Part shown: positions 1-5,853 of the stretch, piece by piece | How the letters are laid out: the number at the start of each line of letters is the position of its first letter | Position numbering within the stretch: the stretch's first letter is position 1 | Notes under the pieces: generated by a model | Databases searched by the model: none | The model's input: only the letters and a program-made list of their open reading frames with translations | What the model was told of the DNA's origin: nothing | NCBI GenBank assembly: GCA_947464585.1 | Contig: CANHYS010000162.1 | Location: 1 to 5,853, forward strand | Length of the DNA: 5,853 nt | DNA from: Planctomycetaceae bacterium | GTDB lineage: Bacteria; Planctomycetota; Planctomycetia; Pirellulales; UBA1268 | Direction of reading: 5' to 3' | Translations under genes and position numbers: made by a program

Positions 1-443
1 CTGCCGGTCCGGCGGTGCATTACGTCGAGGGCGTTGTGCTGCTCGACGGGGAGCCTGTCGATAACGCGACCGTAGGGTTTTCGCCGATCGAGGCGGGGAT
101 GCCCGCATTTGGGAGAACGGACGACAAGGGCGTTTTCAAACTCACGACTGTGCGGGGCGGTGGCCAGGGCAAGGGCGCGATGACGGGCAGCTATGCCGTG
201 ACTGTGAAGAAGTGGCGAGACTGGTCCATCGAACTCGGGCCGGAGCCCGACCGGGCCGACACGGCGGCGCATGGGGCCTGGCAAAAAAAATCGGATGAAC
301 TCTCGAACCTGCCCCCCGACTACATCGTGCCAAAGGCGTATGGCGAGAAGTCCACCTCAGGGCTCAAAGCGACCGTGAAGGCGGGCCGAAACGCCGGCCC
401 GGAGTACAGGTTTGAACTTAAAGGCGATTTCAAGGGCGGTTGA
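1..443 (+). CDS. Carboxypeptidase-regulatory-like / transthyretin-like small protein, 5'-truncated by the window
   Basis: Only the C-terminal 146 residues are visible. The frame is open to the window edge, with the first full codon at position 3 and the stop TGA at 441-443, so the GTG at 15 is unlikely to be the true start. Visible residues 8-28 show the pattern of planctomycete beta-sandwich proteins: a G-V-V-L-L-D-G-E-P-V strand followed by A-T-V-G-F-S-P. A G-R-T-D-D-K-G-V-F-K-L-T-T turn-and-strand and a G-S-Y-A-V-T-V-K-K strand follow. The tail, with P-K-A-Y-G-E and T-S-G-L-K-A-T-V-K-A-G and then Y-R-F-E-L-K, matches the usual ending of this family. Relatives are about 140-170 residues and usually carry a lipoprotein signal, which would lie upstream here. 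They often sit downstream of a DUF1559 prepilin-like gene, which cannot be checked in this window. The biochemical role is unknown; an exported structural or binding domain is likely. An A8 run at 283-290 interrupts otherwise GC-rich coding sequence, but the frame stays intact across it. The family call is fairly sure and the function is not. Confidence 0.85.
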   Translation, partial: AGPAVHYVEGVVLLDGEPVDNATVGFSPIEAGMPAFGRTDDKGVFKLTTVRGGGQGKGAMTGSYAVTVKKWRDWSIELGPEPDRADTAAHGAWQKKSDELSNLPPDYIVPKAYGEKSTSGLKATVKAGRNAGPEYRFELKGDFKGG

Positions 444-472
444 CGCCTGGCTTGAGAACCGAGTCCCGTCAG

Positions 473-501
473 TTGACCACGGGGAGTGTTGCGGGAATAA
501 G
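473..501 (+). promoter_or_regulatory. Candidate sigma70-type promoter for the three-gene operon
   Basis: TTGACC at 473-478 matches the -35 consensus at five of six positions. After a 17-base spacer, AATAAG at 496-501 matches the -10 consensus at four of six. Transcription would start near 508 and leave a leader of about 65 bases before the ATG at 574. The site lies in the only sizeable gap of the window, directly before the first operon gene. Planctomycete promoters are poorly defined and a match this short can occur by chance. Confidence 0.35.
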
Positions 502-533
502 CGACCGCCGTTCGAACGAATCAATCTAAGCCC

Positions 534-559
534 GTCACCGCTTGCGTCGACGGCGTGAC
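534..559 (+). other. Imperfect hairpin in the leader of the first DUF1592 gene
   Basis: GTCAC at 534-538 and GC at 540-541 pair with GCGTGAC at 553-559. This gives a seven-base-pair stem with one bulged C (539) and an 11-base loop. The loop contains the self-complementary CGTCGACG. The 3' foot ends directly before the weak AAGAGA ribosome binding site, so folding could affect translation start. No T tract follows, so it is not a rho-independent terminator. The stem is short and could be a chance feature of GC-rich DNA. Confidence 0.25.
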
Positions 560-565
560 AAGAGA
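560..565 (+). promoter_or_regulatory. Weak ribosome binding site for the first DUF1592 gene
   Basis: AAGAGA lies eight bases before the ATG at 574 and is only a partial Shine-Dalgarno match. It still supports that start: an in-frame TGA at 556-558 closes the frame upstream, and no other start codon lies between that stop and 574. Confidence 0.4.
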
Positions 566-573
566 CGTGCAGC

Positions 574-3120
574 ATGACTCGTTGCGACCAGACCCATTAC
601 CGATGCCACGAAGCCGCGAGTCAGCGTGCCGGATGTGTCGCGGTGTTCGGTCTCGTCGCGAGTGTCGCCGTGCTGCTGGCCGTGGCGGCGGTCGCAGAGA
701 CTGCGGTGGCAGCCGAGACCACTTCTCAGAAATCGTTCAAGACCTACTGTGTCGACTGCCACGACGACGCGTCGGCCACGGCGGGCCTCTCGCTCGAATC
801 GTTGGCCGCCGACTACGACAACCCCGCATGGGTTCGTATCCACGACCGCATCAAGTCGGGCGAGATGCCCCCGGCCGACGCTCCGCAGCCGTCCTCTGAG
901 GAACGGGCCGCAGCGGTGGCCGGGCTTGCCGCGAAGCTCACCGCCGCTGCCAGTGCCCGCCAGAAGGCCGAGGGCCGGGTCGTGCTGAGGCGGATGAACC
1001 GTCGCGAGTATGAGCACACGCTCCACGAACTGCTCGGGATCGCGGAGCCGCTGGCGGCCTTGCTCCCTGAAGACACGGTCGTCCACGGGTTCGACACCAC
1101 CAGCAGCGGACTGGAAACATCGGCCACCCACCTGCTCCGCTACCAGGCGGCGGCCGAACGGGCGCTCGCCGCCGCGCTGCCCGTCGGGCCTGTCGCGTCG
1201 AAGGTCGTTCGCTGGACCGGGAAGGAGTATCTGGAGCAGCGGATGCCGGTGCACCGCACGGGCATCGATCCCTTCGTGCGCGTCGATGGCGATTCGCTCG
1301 TGCTCCACGCCGTGCTCTACGGCGACAACAGCATGCAGGCGCCGAAACCGCTCGTGCCGGGCCGGTATCGGATCAGGGCGTCGGTCCGGCTCGTCAACTG
1401 CGACAAGCCAATGTCGGTGCTGATCGGCAAGCGAGTCGATCGGTTCCAGACCGAGAAGCTCATGCACATCGTCGACTACCAGGACGTGAAGCCCGGGGAG
1501 ACGAAGATTCTGGAGGCCGAGACCGATCTCAAATATTCAAATGGAAACCAGTTCGTCTACTTCGAGGCGAAGGGGCTGCCCTGGTTTGGCGAGTTGGAAA
1601 AAAGCCGGGGCGACCGCGGCAAGCAGCCGCTCGAGCAGGATTTTGCCGGCACCGGACTGGCAATCGACTGGGCCGAGTTGGAAGGGCCGCTCGACGCCGG
1701 CCTCGGCTACCAGCGGATGTTCGGCGACTTGCCAAGGCAGCTGCGGATGCCCGAAGGGAAAGAGCCGCCGAAGGACTGGGAGAAGTGGCCTGTCGGCGGC
1801 GGCGAATATGCGAAGTGGCCGCTCATCGCCGTCTCGGCCGATCCGAAGGCCGATGCCGACCGATTGATCCGTGGCTTCCTGCCGCTGGCCTTCCGTCGCC
1901 CGGTGGCCGACGATCTCGCGTCGCACTACGTGTCGCTCGTGCACGGCCGCATCGACAAGGGCGAGTCGTTCGACGAAGCGATGCGGGCAGGTTACAAGGC
2001 GATCCTCTGCTCGCCCCACTTCCTCACGTTCATCGAGCCGCCCGGCAGGCTCGACGACCACGCAATCGCGGCGCGGCTGGCCCGGTTTCTGTGGAGTTCG
2101 ACGCCCGATGAGCAGCTCCTTGCCGCCGCTGCCAAGGGCAGCCTTTCGACGCCGGAGGGCCTGCGGGCCCAGGCCGACCGCATGCTCGCCGACCCCAAGT
2201 CAGCGCGGTTCGTGAAGGACTTCACTGACCAGTGGCTCGACCTGCGGAAGTTCCTCGACATGAAGCCGGACGACATCTACGCGGAATACGACGAGATGCT
2301 CACCTGGTCGATTCCGATCGAGTCGCGACGGTTCTTCGCACACGTGTTGGCCGAGGATCTGCCCGCCACGAACTTCTTCCACTCCGATTGGACGATCCTC
2401 AACGGCCGGCTCGCGCAGCATTACGGCGTGGACGGCGTCGAGGGGGCGGAGTTTCGCAAGGTCTCGCTTCAGCCCAAGCACCACCGCGGCGGCGTGATCA
2501 CGCAGGCGAGCTTTCTCAAGATGTCGACCAACGCCAGCTACACATCCCCCGTGAAACGCGGCGCGTGGGTGCTCGAGCGGATTCTCGGCACGCCGCCGGC
2601 CGCTCCGCCGCCCAACGTCAAGGCGATCGAGCCCGACATTCGCGGGGCCACCACGATCCGGGAGCAACTGACGCTGCACAAGAACGTCGAGGCCTGTGCG
2701 TCGTGCCACCGCCAGATCGATCCGCCGGGCTTCGCACTCGAAAGCTACGACGTCGTCGGTGGCTGGCGGGAACGGTATCGCGTCAAGCAGGGAGGCGACG
2801 GCATCGAGCAGCGGGAGTTGCGTGGGTTTCCTGGCAAGAAGGTGTACGTCGCCAAGCCCGTCGAGGCCGGGGGCGAGACCGCCGATGGCAGGTCGTTTCA
2901 AGACATCGACGCCTACAAGCAGATCGTGCTCGAGCGTGACGCCGATCAATTGGCGCGTAATATGGTGGAGAAGCTGATCGTTTACGCCACCGGTGCGCCG
3001 ATCGACTTCGCCGACCGAGCCACCGTCGAGCAGATCCTCCGCGATACGAAACCCCGGCAGCACGGCCTCAGCTCGCTCGTGCTCGGTGTCATCCAGAGTC
3101 CAGCATTCCTGAATAAGTAG
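574..3120 (+). CDS. Exported diheme DUF1592-family protein (PSCyt1-PSD3-PSD5-PSD4-PSCyt3-PSD2), complete
   Basis: This 848-residue protein is a full-length member of the planctomycete DUF1592 family. A hydrophobic stretch at residues 21-41 after R18, followed by A-V-A-A-E near 44-48, reads as a Sec signal peptide with a rather long N-region. PSCyt1 (about 54-125) carries the first haem c site, C59-V-D-C62-H63, and an M98-P-P that could supply the axial methionine. PSD3/DUF1587 spans about 135-198 (R-R-M-N-R-R-E-Y). A beta-rich insert of no recognised family fills about 200-428 and ends its beta region with E370-G-P. PSD5/DUF1595 is at about 429-489 (F440-R-R-P, C479-S-P-H-F-L), PSD4/DUF1592 at about 493-619 and PSCyt3/DUF1588 at about 627-737. 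The last holds the second haem site, C708-A-S-C711-H712, followed by D-P-P-G-F-A-L-E. PSD2/DUF1585 closes the protein at about 783-848. Two covalent haems and a periplasmic or surface location are inferred; the family's electron donor and substrate are unknown. The gene opens a likely operon with the DUF1552 gene 36 bases downstream. The family call is very secure and the function is open. Confidence 0.95.
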   Translation: MTRCDQTHYRCHEAASQRAGCVAVFGLVASVAVLLAVAAVAETAVAAETTSQKSFKTYCVDCHDDASATAGLSLESLAADYDNPAWVRIHDRIKSGEMPPADAPQPSSEERAAAVAGLAAKLTAAASARQKAEGRVVLRRMNRREYEHTLHELLGIAEPLAALLPEDTVVHGFDTTSSGLETSATHLLRYQAAAERALAAALPVGPVASKVVRWTGKEYLEQRMPVHRTGIDPFVRVDGDSLVLHAVLYGDNSMQAPKPLVPGRYRIRASVRLVNCDKPMSVLIGKRVDRFQTEKLMHIVDYQDVKPGETKILEAETDLKYSNGNQFVYFEAKGLPWFGELEKSRGDRGKQPLEQDFAGTGLAIDWAELEGPLDAGLGYQRMFGDLPRQLRMPEGKEPPKDWEKWPVGGGEYAKWPLIAVSADPKADADRLIRGFLPLAFRRPVADDLASHYVSLVHGRIDKGESFDEAMRAGYKAILCSPHFLTFIEPPGRLDDHAIAARLARFLWSSTPDEQLLAAAAKGSLSTPEGLRAQADRMLADPKSARFVKDFTDQWLDLRKFLDMKPDDIYAEYDEMLTWSIPIESRRFFAHVLAEDLPATNFFHSDWTILNGRLAQHYGVDGVEGAEFRKVSLQPKHHRGGVITQASFLKMSTNASYTSPVKRGAWVLERILGTPPAAPPPNVKAIEPDIRGATTIREQLTLHKNVEACASCHRQIDPPGFALESYDVVGGWRERYRVKQGGDGIEQRELRGFPGKKVYVAKPVEAGGETADGRSFQDIDAYKQIVLERDADQLARNMVEKLIVYATGAPIDFADRATVEQILRDTKPRQHGLSSLVLGVIQSPAFLNK

Positions 3121-3143
3121 CCCCCCTGTAGCCCAGCCACCCC

Positions 3144-3147
3144 GAGG
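3144..3147 (+). promoter_or_regulatory. Ribosome binding site of the DUF1552 gene
   Basis: GAGG lies nine bases before the ATG at 3157, a normal Shine-Dalgarno distance. It supports independent initiation in the 36-base gap after the upstream stop. No terminator-like structure is visible in this gap, which fits co-transcription. Confidence 0.6.
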
Positions 3148-3156
3148 CTTCCTGCC

Positions 3157-4443
3157 ATGAACATCCTCAATCGCGCCGTGCTCGACAGGCGAACGCTCCT
3201 CCGCGCCGGAGCGGTCTCGATCGCCCTGCCCTTCCTCGACGCGATGGTGCCCTCGCTCTACGGCCGCGCCGCCAGGGCTGCGGCCGCGGCGAGCAGGCCC
3301 CGCCGGATGGTGCTGATCCATCGGCCGCTGGGCACCTACCATCCGCACATGGTTCCAACGGCCACGGGGCCGCAGTACGAGGCGACACGGTTTCTCAAGA
3401 CGCTCGAGCCCTTCCGCGGTCAGTTCACGGTGTTTTCGGGGATGGGCCATCCCGGCTATCCGCATTCCCATAACACCGAGCCGGCGATCTTCACGGGCGT
3501 GCCGGAGTTTAACGAGCGCGACCTCCATAACAGCGTGTCGCTCGACCAGGTCGCGGCCAAGCAGGTGGGGAGCGAGACAAGGCTGCCTTGCCTCGCGCTC
3601 AATGCCGTCTGGAGCCAGTCGCTCTCCTGGAACGAGAAGGGAGTGCCGATCCCGCACGAGAGCGATCCCGCGAGTGTGTTTCGCCGGATGTTCGTCGAGG
3701 GCACGCCGGAGGAGGTCCGCGGAGAGTTGAACCGGCTTGATCAGGGGGCGAGCATCCTCGACGATGTCCGGGATCAGCTCAAGTCGCTCGGCGGCACGCT
3801 CGGCGCCGCTGATCGCGACCGGATCGAACTGCTCACGACGTCGGTCCGTGAGGCGGAGGTGCAGCTCGAGCAGCAGAAGGCCTGGTCGGACCGACCCAAG
3901 CCCAAGGTACCGCTGCAGCTGGCCGACATTCAAAAACCGACCGACAACTGGGTGAGCCAGCAGGAAAAATGGCTGACGGTCATGCACCTGGCGCTCCAGA
4001 CCGACTCAACCCGCGTGATCCTGCTGGGCACCAACGAGCACGGCAAGGCCAACGTGCCGGAGCTCGAGATCCAGCACCACGATGCCTCCCATCACGGCAA
4101 GGACCCAGCCAAGATCGAGCAGCTCAGCCGCTACGAGGACAAGGAGTTTGAGACGTTCTCGCGGTTCCTCGCCAAGCTCGCCGACACCAAGGAAGAGAAT
4201 GGCACGCTCCTCGATGCCACGCAGGTGCTCTTCACGAGCAACCTGGGCGACGCCTCGGCGCACAGTTCGTTCAACCTGCCGGTGCTCTTGGCCGGCGGCG
4301 GCTACAAGCACCAGGGGCACGTCTCCTACGGCAACGAGACGAACAAGCCACTCTGCAATCTCTACGTGCGAATGCTCCGCCAGATGGGCGTGGACACGGA
4401 CCGCTTCGGCTCGAGCGACGGCGTCGTGGAGGAGATCGGGTAA
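3157..4443 (+). CDS. DUF1552 (HXXSHH) family protein, probably Tat-exported, complete
   Basis: The 428 residues match the usual length of the DUF1552 family along the whole protein. The N-terminus has D10-R11-R12-T-L-L-R-A-G followed by a hydrophobic stretch with L-P-F-L-D-A-M, a twin-arginine-like signal usual in this family; cleavage is likely in the alanine-rich segment near 38-46. Family landmarks then appear in order: M-V-L-I-H-R-P-L-G (51-59), F-S-G-M-G-H with a His-rich loop H98, H103, H105 (93-105), V-S-L-D-Q-V-A-A, L-G-A-A-D-R-D-R before a helix ending in S-V-R-E-A-E, and L-A-L-Q-T-D-S-T-R-V. The name-giving motif is H308-D-A-S311-H312-H313. A later S-N-L-G-D-A-S-A-H369 leads into N373-L-P-V-L-L-A-G-G-G. 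The C-terminus G-V-D-T-D-R-F-G-S is also typical. The family is related in pattern to DUF1501 and sulfatase/phosphatase-like folds, so the conserved His and Asp residues may bind metal, but no activity is established. The genes on both sides encode DUF1592 cytochromes, a recurrent partnership that suggests a shared exported complex or pathway. Confidence 0.96.
   Translation: MNILNRAVLDRRTLLRAGAVSIALPFLDAMVPSLYGRAARAAAAASRPRRMVLIHRPLGTYHPHMVPTATGPQYEATRFLKTLEPFRGQFTVFSGMGHPGYPHSHNTEPAIFTGVPEFNERDLHNSVSLDQVAAKQVGSETRLPCLALNAVWSQSLSWNEKGVPIPHESDPASVFRRMFVEGTPEEVRGELNRLDQGASILDDVRDQLKSLGGTLGAADRDRIELLTTSVREAEVQLEQQKAWSDRPKPKVPLQLADIQKPTDNWVSQQEKWLTVMHLALQTDSTRVILLGTNEHGKANVPELEIQHHDASHHGKDPAKIEQLSRYEDKEFETFSRFLAKLADTKEENGTLLDATQVLFTSNLGDASAHSSFNLPVLLAGGGYKHQGHVSYGNETNKPLCNLYVRMLRQMGVDTDRFGSSDGVVEEIG
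4430..4434 (+). promoter_or_regulatory. Ribosome binding site of the second DUF1592 gene, inside the DUF1552 coding end
   Basis: AGGAG, within GGAGGAG at 4428-4434, lies ten bases before the ATG at 4445. It overlaps the last codons of the DUF1552 gene, whose TAA is at 4441-4443. This strong site favours 4445 over the in-frame ATG at 4478, which has no comparable upstream motif. With only one base between stop and start, translational coupling is likely. Confidence 0.65.
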
Positions 4444-4444
4444 T

Positions 4445-5853
4445 ATGCGGAAGACAGTGGGCCACCCGGCAGCGATCATGGTTTTCTCACGGGCGGCGTT
4501 GGCCATCGGGCTCGCGGTCACTCTGTGCATTCGGGTGTGCGCCGAGGAGTCTGCGGCGGGACTTGCCCCTGTGCGGGAGATCAAGGGTTTCGCCACGAAG
4601 AACTGTCTGGAATGCCACGAGGGGGATGACGCCGAGGGGGGCTTCGACATGGCCGACCTGCTCTCCGGCTCCACCGTGGACCATAGTCCCGGGGCGTGGC
4701 ATGGTGTCATGGAGCGGCTGGCTGCCCGCGACATGCCGCCCAAGAATCACGACCCCCGGCCCACGGAAAAGGAATACGCGACGGCCGAGGCGTGGATTCG
4801 CGCGCAACTCGAGACCCACGAGGCCTTCGCCGCGGTCAAGCGTCCACGGCCGCTGCGCCGGCTCAATAGCGACGAATACAACCGCACCATCAGGGAGGTG
4901 TTTGGGATTGACGCGATCACTCCCGCCGATGATTTTCCGCCGGACGATTCCCTCGACGGCTTCACCAATATTGGCGAGGCCCTCAATCTTTCTTCGGTGC
5001 TCGTGGAGCAGTATCTCGCCGCGGGGGATGCCGTCGCACGCATGGCGGTGGTTGACGGAGAGCAGCCGAAGCCCGTGACGAAGGTGTTCACCGACGGCAA
5101 CAAAGACTACGGCCTCGCCATCCGCGGCCACGATCCGGGCGGCGCCATCGGGGAGACCGACACGGGCCGGGCCTGGCTCGGCGACCACCTCTGGTTCCCG
5201 TTCAATGGGCCCGCCGGCTACTACAAGGTGAAGATCAAGTTCACGCCCAAGAACCTGGCGACGCGGCCTGGCTACGTGCCGCATTTCCAGATCCGCTTCG
5301 ATCAGTCGCTGGTAGCCAGCGGCGACCTCCCGATCCAGGAGGGCCAGCCCGCCGTCTACGAGGCCATGGCGCTGCACTCGTCGAACGGCAATTTCAACAT
5401 CGACTTCCGCTGGGCGAATGGATTTCCCAATAACAACGGTCTGCGGGCGGAGAGCGTGCCGCGCACCGGGCCGGACGGGAAGCCGATGGCCAACAACACC
5501 TGGGACCTGCTGCACAACTCCTGGGAGCCGGCGCGGAAGAAGAATCCCGACACTCCCTATCCGTTTCCGTATTTCAAGGACCTCGCCGTGGAAGTCGAGG
5601 GACCAATCTATCCCGAGGGCTGGCCGCTCTCGCGGTTCCAGCGGGAAAACGCCGCAGCCATCGCGGCCGGCGACGGGAAGCGGATTGCCACTTGGCTGCT
5701 GCCAAAGCTCTATCGCCGGCCGGCGACGGCCGCCGAGATCGCCGACTTCGCGAAATACGTGACCACCGCGTCGCGGGCCTTCGCCGACCCAAAGCTGATG
5801 CCGACGCCCTCAAAGGAGCCGCTGCATGATGCCCTGCGGCTGACGATCACGAA
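4445..5853 (+). CDS. Second exported DUF1592-family cytochrome, 3'-truncated by the window
   Basis: The frame opens at ATG 4445 and stays open to the window edge: 469 codons plus two bases. A signal peptide is visible, with a hydrophobic core at about 17-29 and V-C-A before E34 as a likely cleavage site; the ATG at 4478 would also keep this signal but lacks a good ribosome binding site. PSCyt1 (about 45-130) has the haem c site C54-L-E-C57-H58 and M97-P-P as a possible axial methionine. PSD3/DUF1587 lies at about 137-201 (R138-R-L-N-S-D-E-Y, then D-G-F near 175). A long beta-rich insert (about 205-405) includes F-R-W-A-N-G-F-P-N-N-N and ends with V-E-V-E385-G-P. PSD5/DUF1595 starts near 413 (Y423-R-R-P) and is cut by the window. 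The PSD4/DUF1592, PSCyt3/DUF1588 and PSD2/DUF1585 domains, with a second haem site, should follow downstream; that is expected from the family and not seen. It is a paralogue of the 574-3120 product with the same domain order and a different insert. It is probably translated by coupling to the DUF1552 gene. Confidence 0.92.
   Translation, partial: MRKTVGHPAAIMVFSRAALAIGLAVTLCIRVCAEESAAGLAPVREIKGFATKNCLECHEGDDAEGGFDMADLLSGSTVDHSPGAWHGVMERLAARDMPPKNHDPRPTEKEYATAEAWIRAQLETHEAFAAVKRPRPLRRLNSDEYNRTIREVFGIDAITPADDFPPDDSLDGFTNIGEALNLSSVLVEQYLAAGDAVARMAVVDGEQPKPVTKVFTDGNKDYGLAIRGHDPGGAIGETDTGRAWLGDHLWFPFNGPAGYYKVKIKFTPKNLATRPGYVPHFQIRFDQSLVASGDLPIQEGQPAVYEAMALHSSNGNFNIDFRWANGFPNNNGLRAESVPRTGPDGKPMANNTWDLLHNSWEPARKKNPDTPYPFPYFKDLAVEVEGPIYPEGWPLSRFQRENAAAIAAGDGKRIATWLLPKLYRRPATAAEIADFAKYVTTASRAFADPKLMPTPSKEPLHDALRLTIT

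Noticed and set aside
431..454. An imperfect stem at the stop codon of the first gene (CAAG-GGCG pairing with CGCC-CTTG around a bulge), considered as a terminator.
   Set aside because: It is short, has a three-base bulge, overlaps the stop codon and lacks a T tract.
628..642. C21 near the hydrophobic segment of the first cytochrome, considered as a lipobox cysteine.
   Set aside because: It precedes the hydrophobic core instead of following it, so it cannot be a lipoprotein cleavage site. A plain signal peptide ending near A-V-A-A-E fits better.
535..1467. A 310-codon open frame on the minus strand.
   Set aside because: It overlaps the start of the DUF1592 gene, has a biased Arg/His/Val/Gly composition and no recognisable family. 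It is a GC-driven shadow.
3118..3159. The first cytochrome and the DUF1552 gene are in the same reading frame, separated by one TAG and 12 codons, so readthrough would give a fusion.
   Set aside because: The downstream gene has its own ribosome binding site and an export signal at its start, and both proteins have complete, normal family ends. The shared frame has a one-in-three chance of occurring.
2200..3987. A 595-codon open frame on the minus strand.
   Set aside because: It runs antisense across two well-supported family genes and the gap between them. Its translation is rich in Arg, His, Gly and Leu with no recognisable domain or signal. Long antisense open frames are expected opposite GC-rich codons.
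4487..5515. A 342-codon open frame on the minus strand.
   Set aside because: It lies antisense to the second DUF1592 gene, whose PSCyt1 and PSD3 motifs are clear. The antisense product shows no known motif.

Overview
The window looks like chromosomal DNA from a planctomycete, or from a relative that carries the same protein families. The DNA is GC-rich. Three consecutive genes encode domain families first described in planctomycetes: PSCyt1, PSD3/DUF1587, PSD5/DUF1595, PSD4/DUF1592, PSCyt3/DUF1588, PSD2/DUF1585 and HXXSHH/DUF1552. A small carboxypeptidase-regulatory-like protein typical of the same phylum lies just upstream. The families also occur in Verrucomicrobia, Acidobacteria and myxobacteria, so the phylum is an inference. 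All genes are on the + strand.

Layout. Positions 1-443 hold the 3' part of a small beta-sandwich protein gene whose start lies outside the window. Positions 444-573 are intergenic and hold a plausible sigma70-type promoter (473-501), a 10-base palindrome (509-518) and an imperfect hairpin (534-559) just before the next start. Positions 574-3120 encode a complete 848-residue exported protein with two CxxCH haem c sites and the full DUF1592-type domain string. After a 36-base gap with a good ribosome binding site, positions 3157-4443 encode a complete 428-residue DUF1552 protein with a twin-arginine-like signal and the diagnostic H-x-x-S-H-H motif. One base after its stop, a second DUF1592-type cytochrome gene starts at 4445 and runs off the window at 5853, after 469 codons with no stop. 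Its ribosome binding site lies inside the end of the DUF1552 gene.

Working together. The last three genes look like one operon. Two exported multi-domain c-type cytochromes, probably Sec-dependent, flank a probably Tat-exported protein resembling the sulfatase/alkaline-phosphatase-like DUF1501/DUF1552 group. Pairing of a DUF1592 protein with a DUF1552 protein is a recurrent planctomycete arrangement of unknown biochemical function. Here the pair is extended by a second DUF1592 protein that shares the flanking domains but carries a very different central beta-rich insert. A reasonable inference is a periplasmic or surface redox/hydrolytic complex with two alternative substrate-recognition modules. 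The sequence alone does not prove this.

No tRNA, rRNA, CRISPR array, insertion sequence or clear rho-independent terminator was seen.
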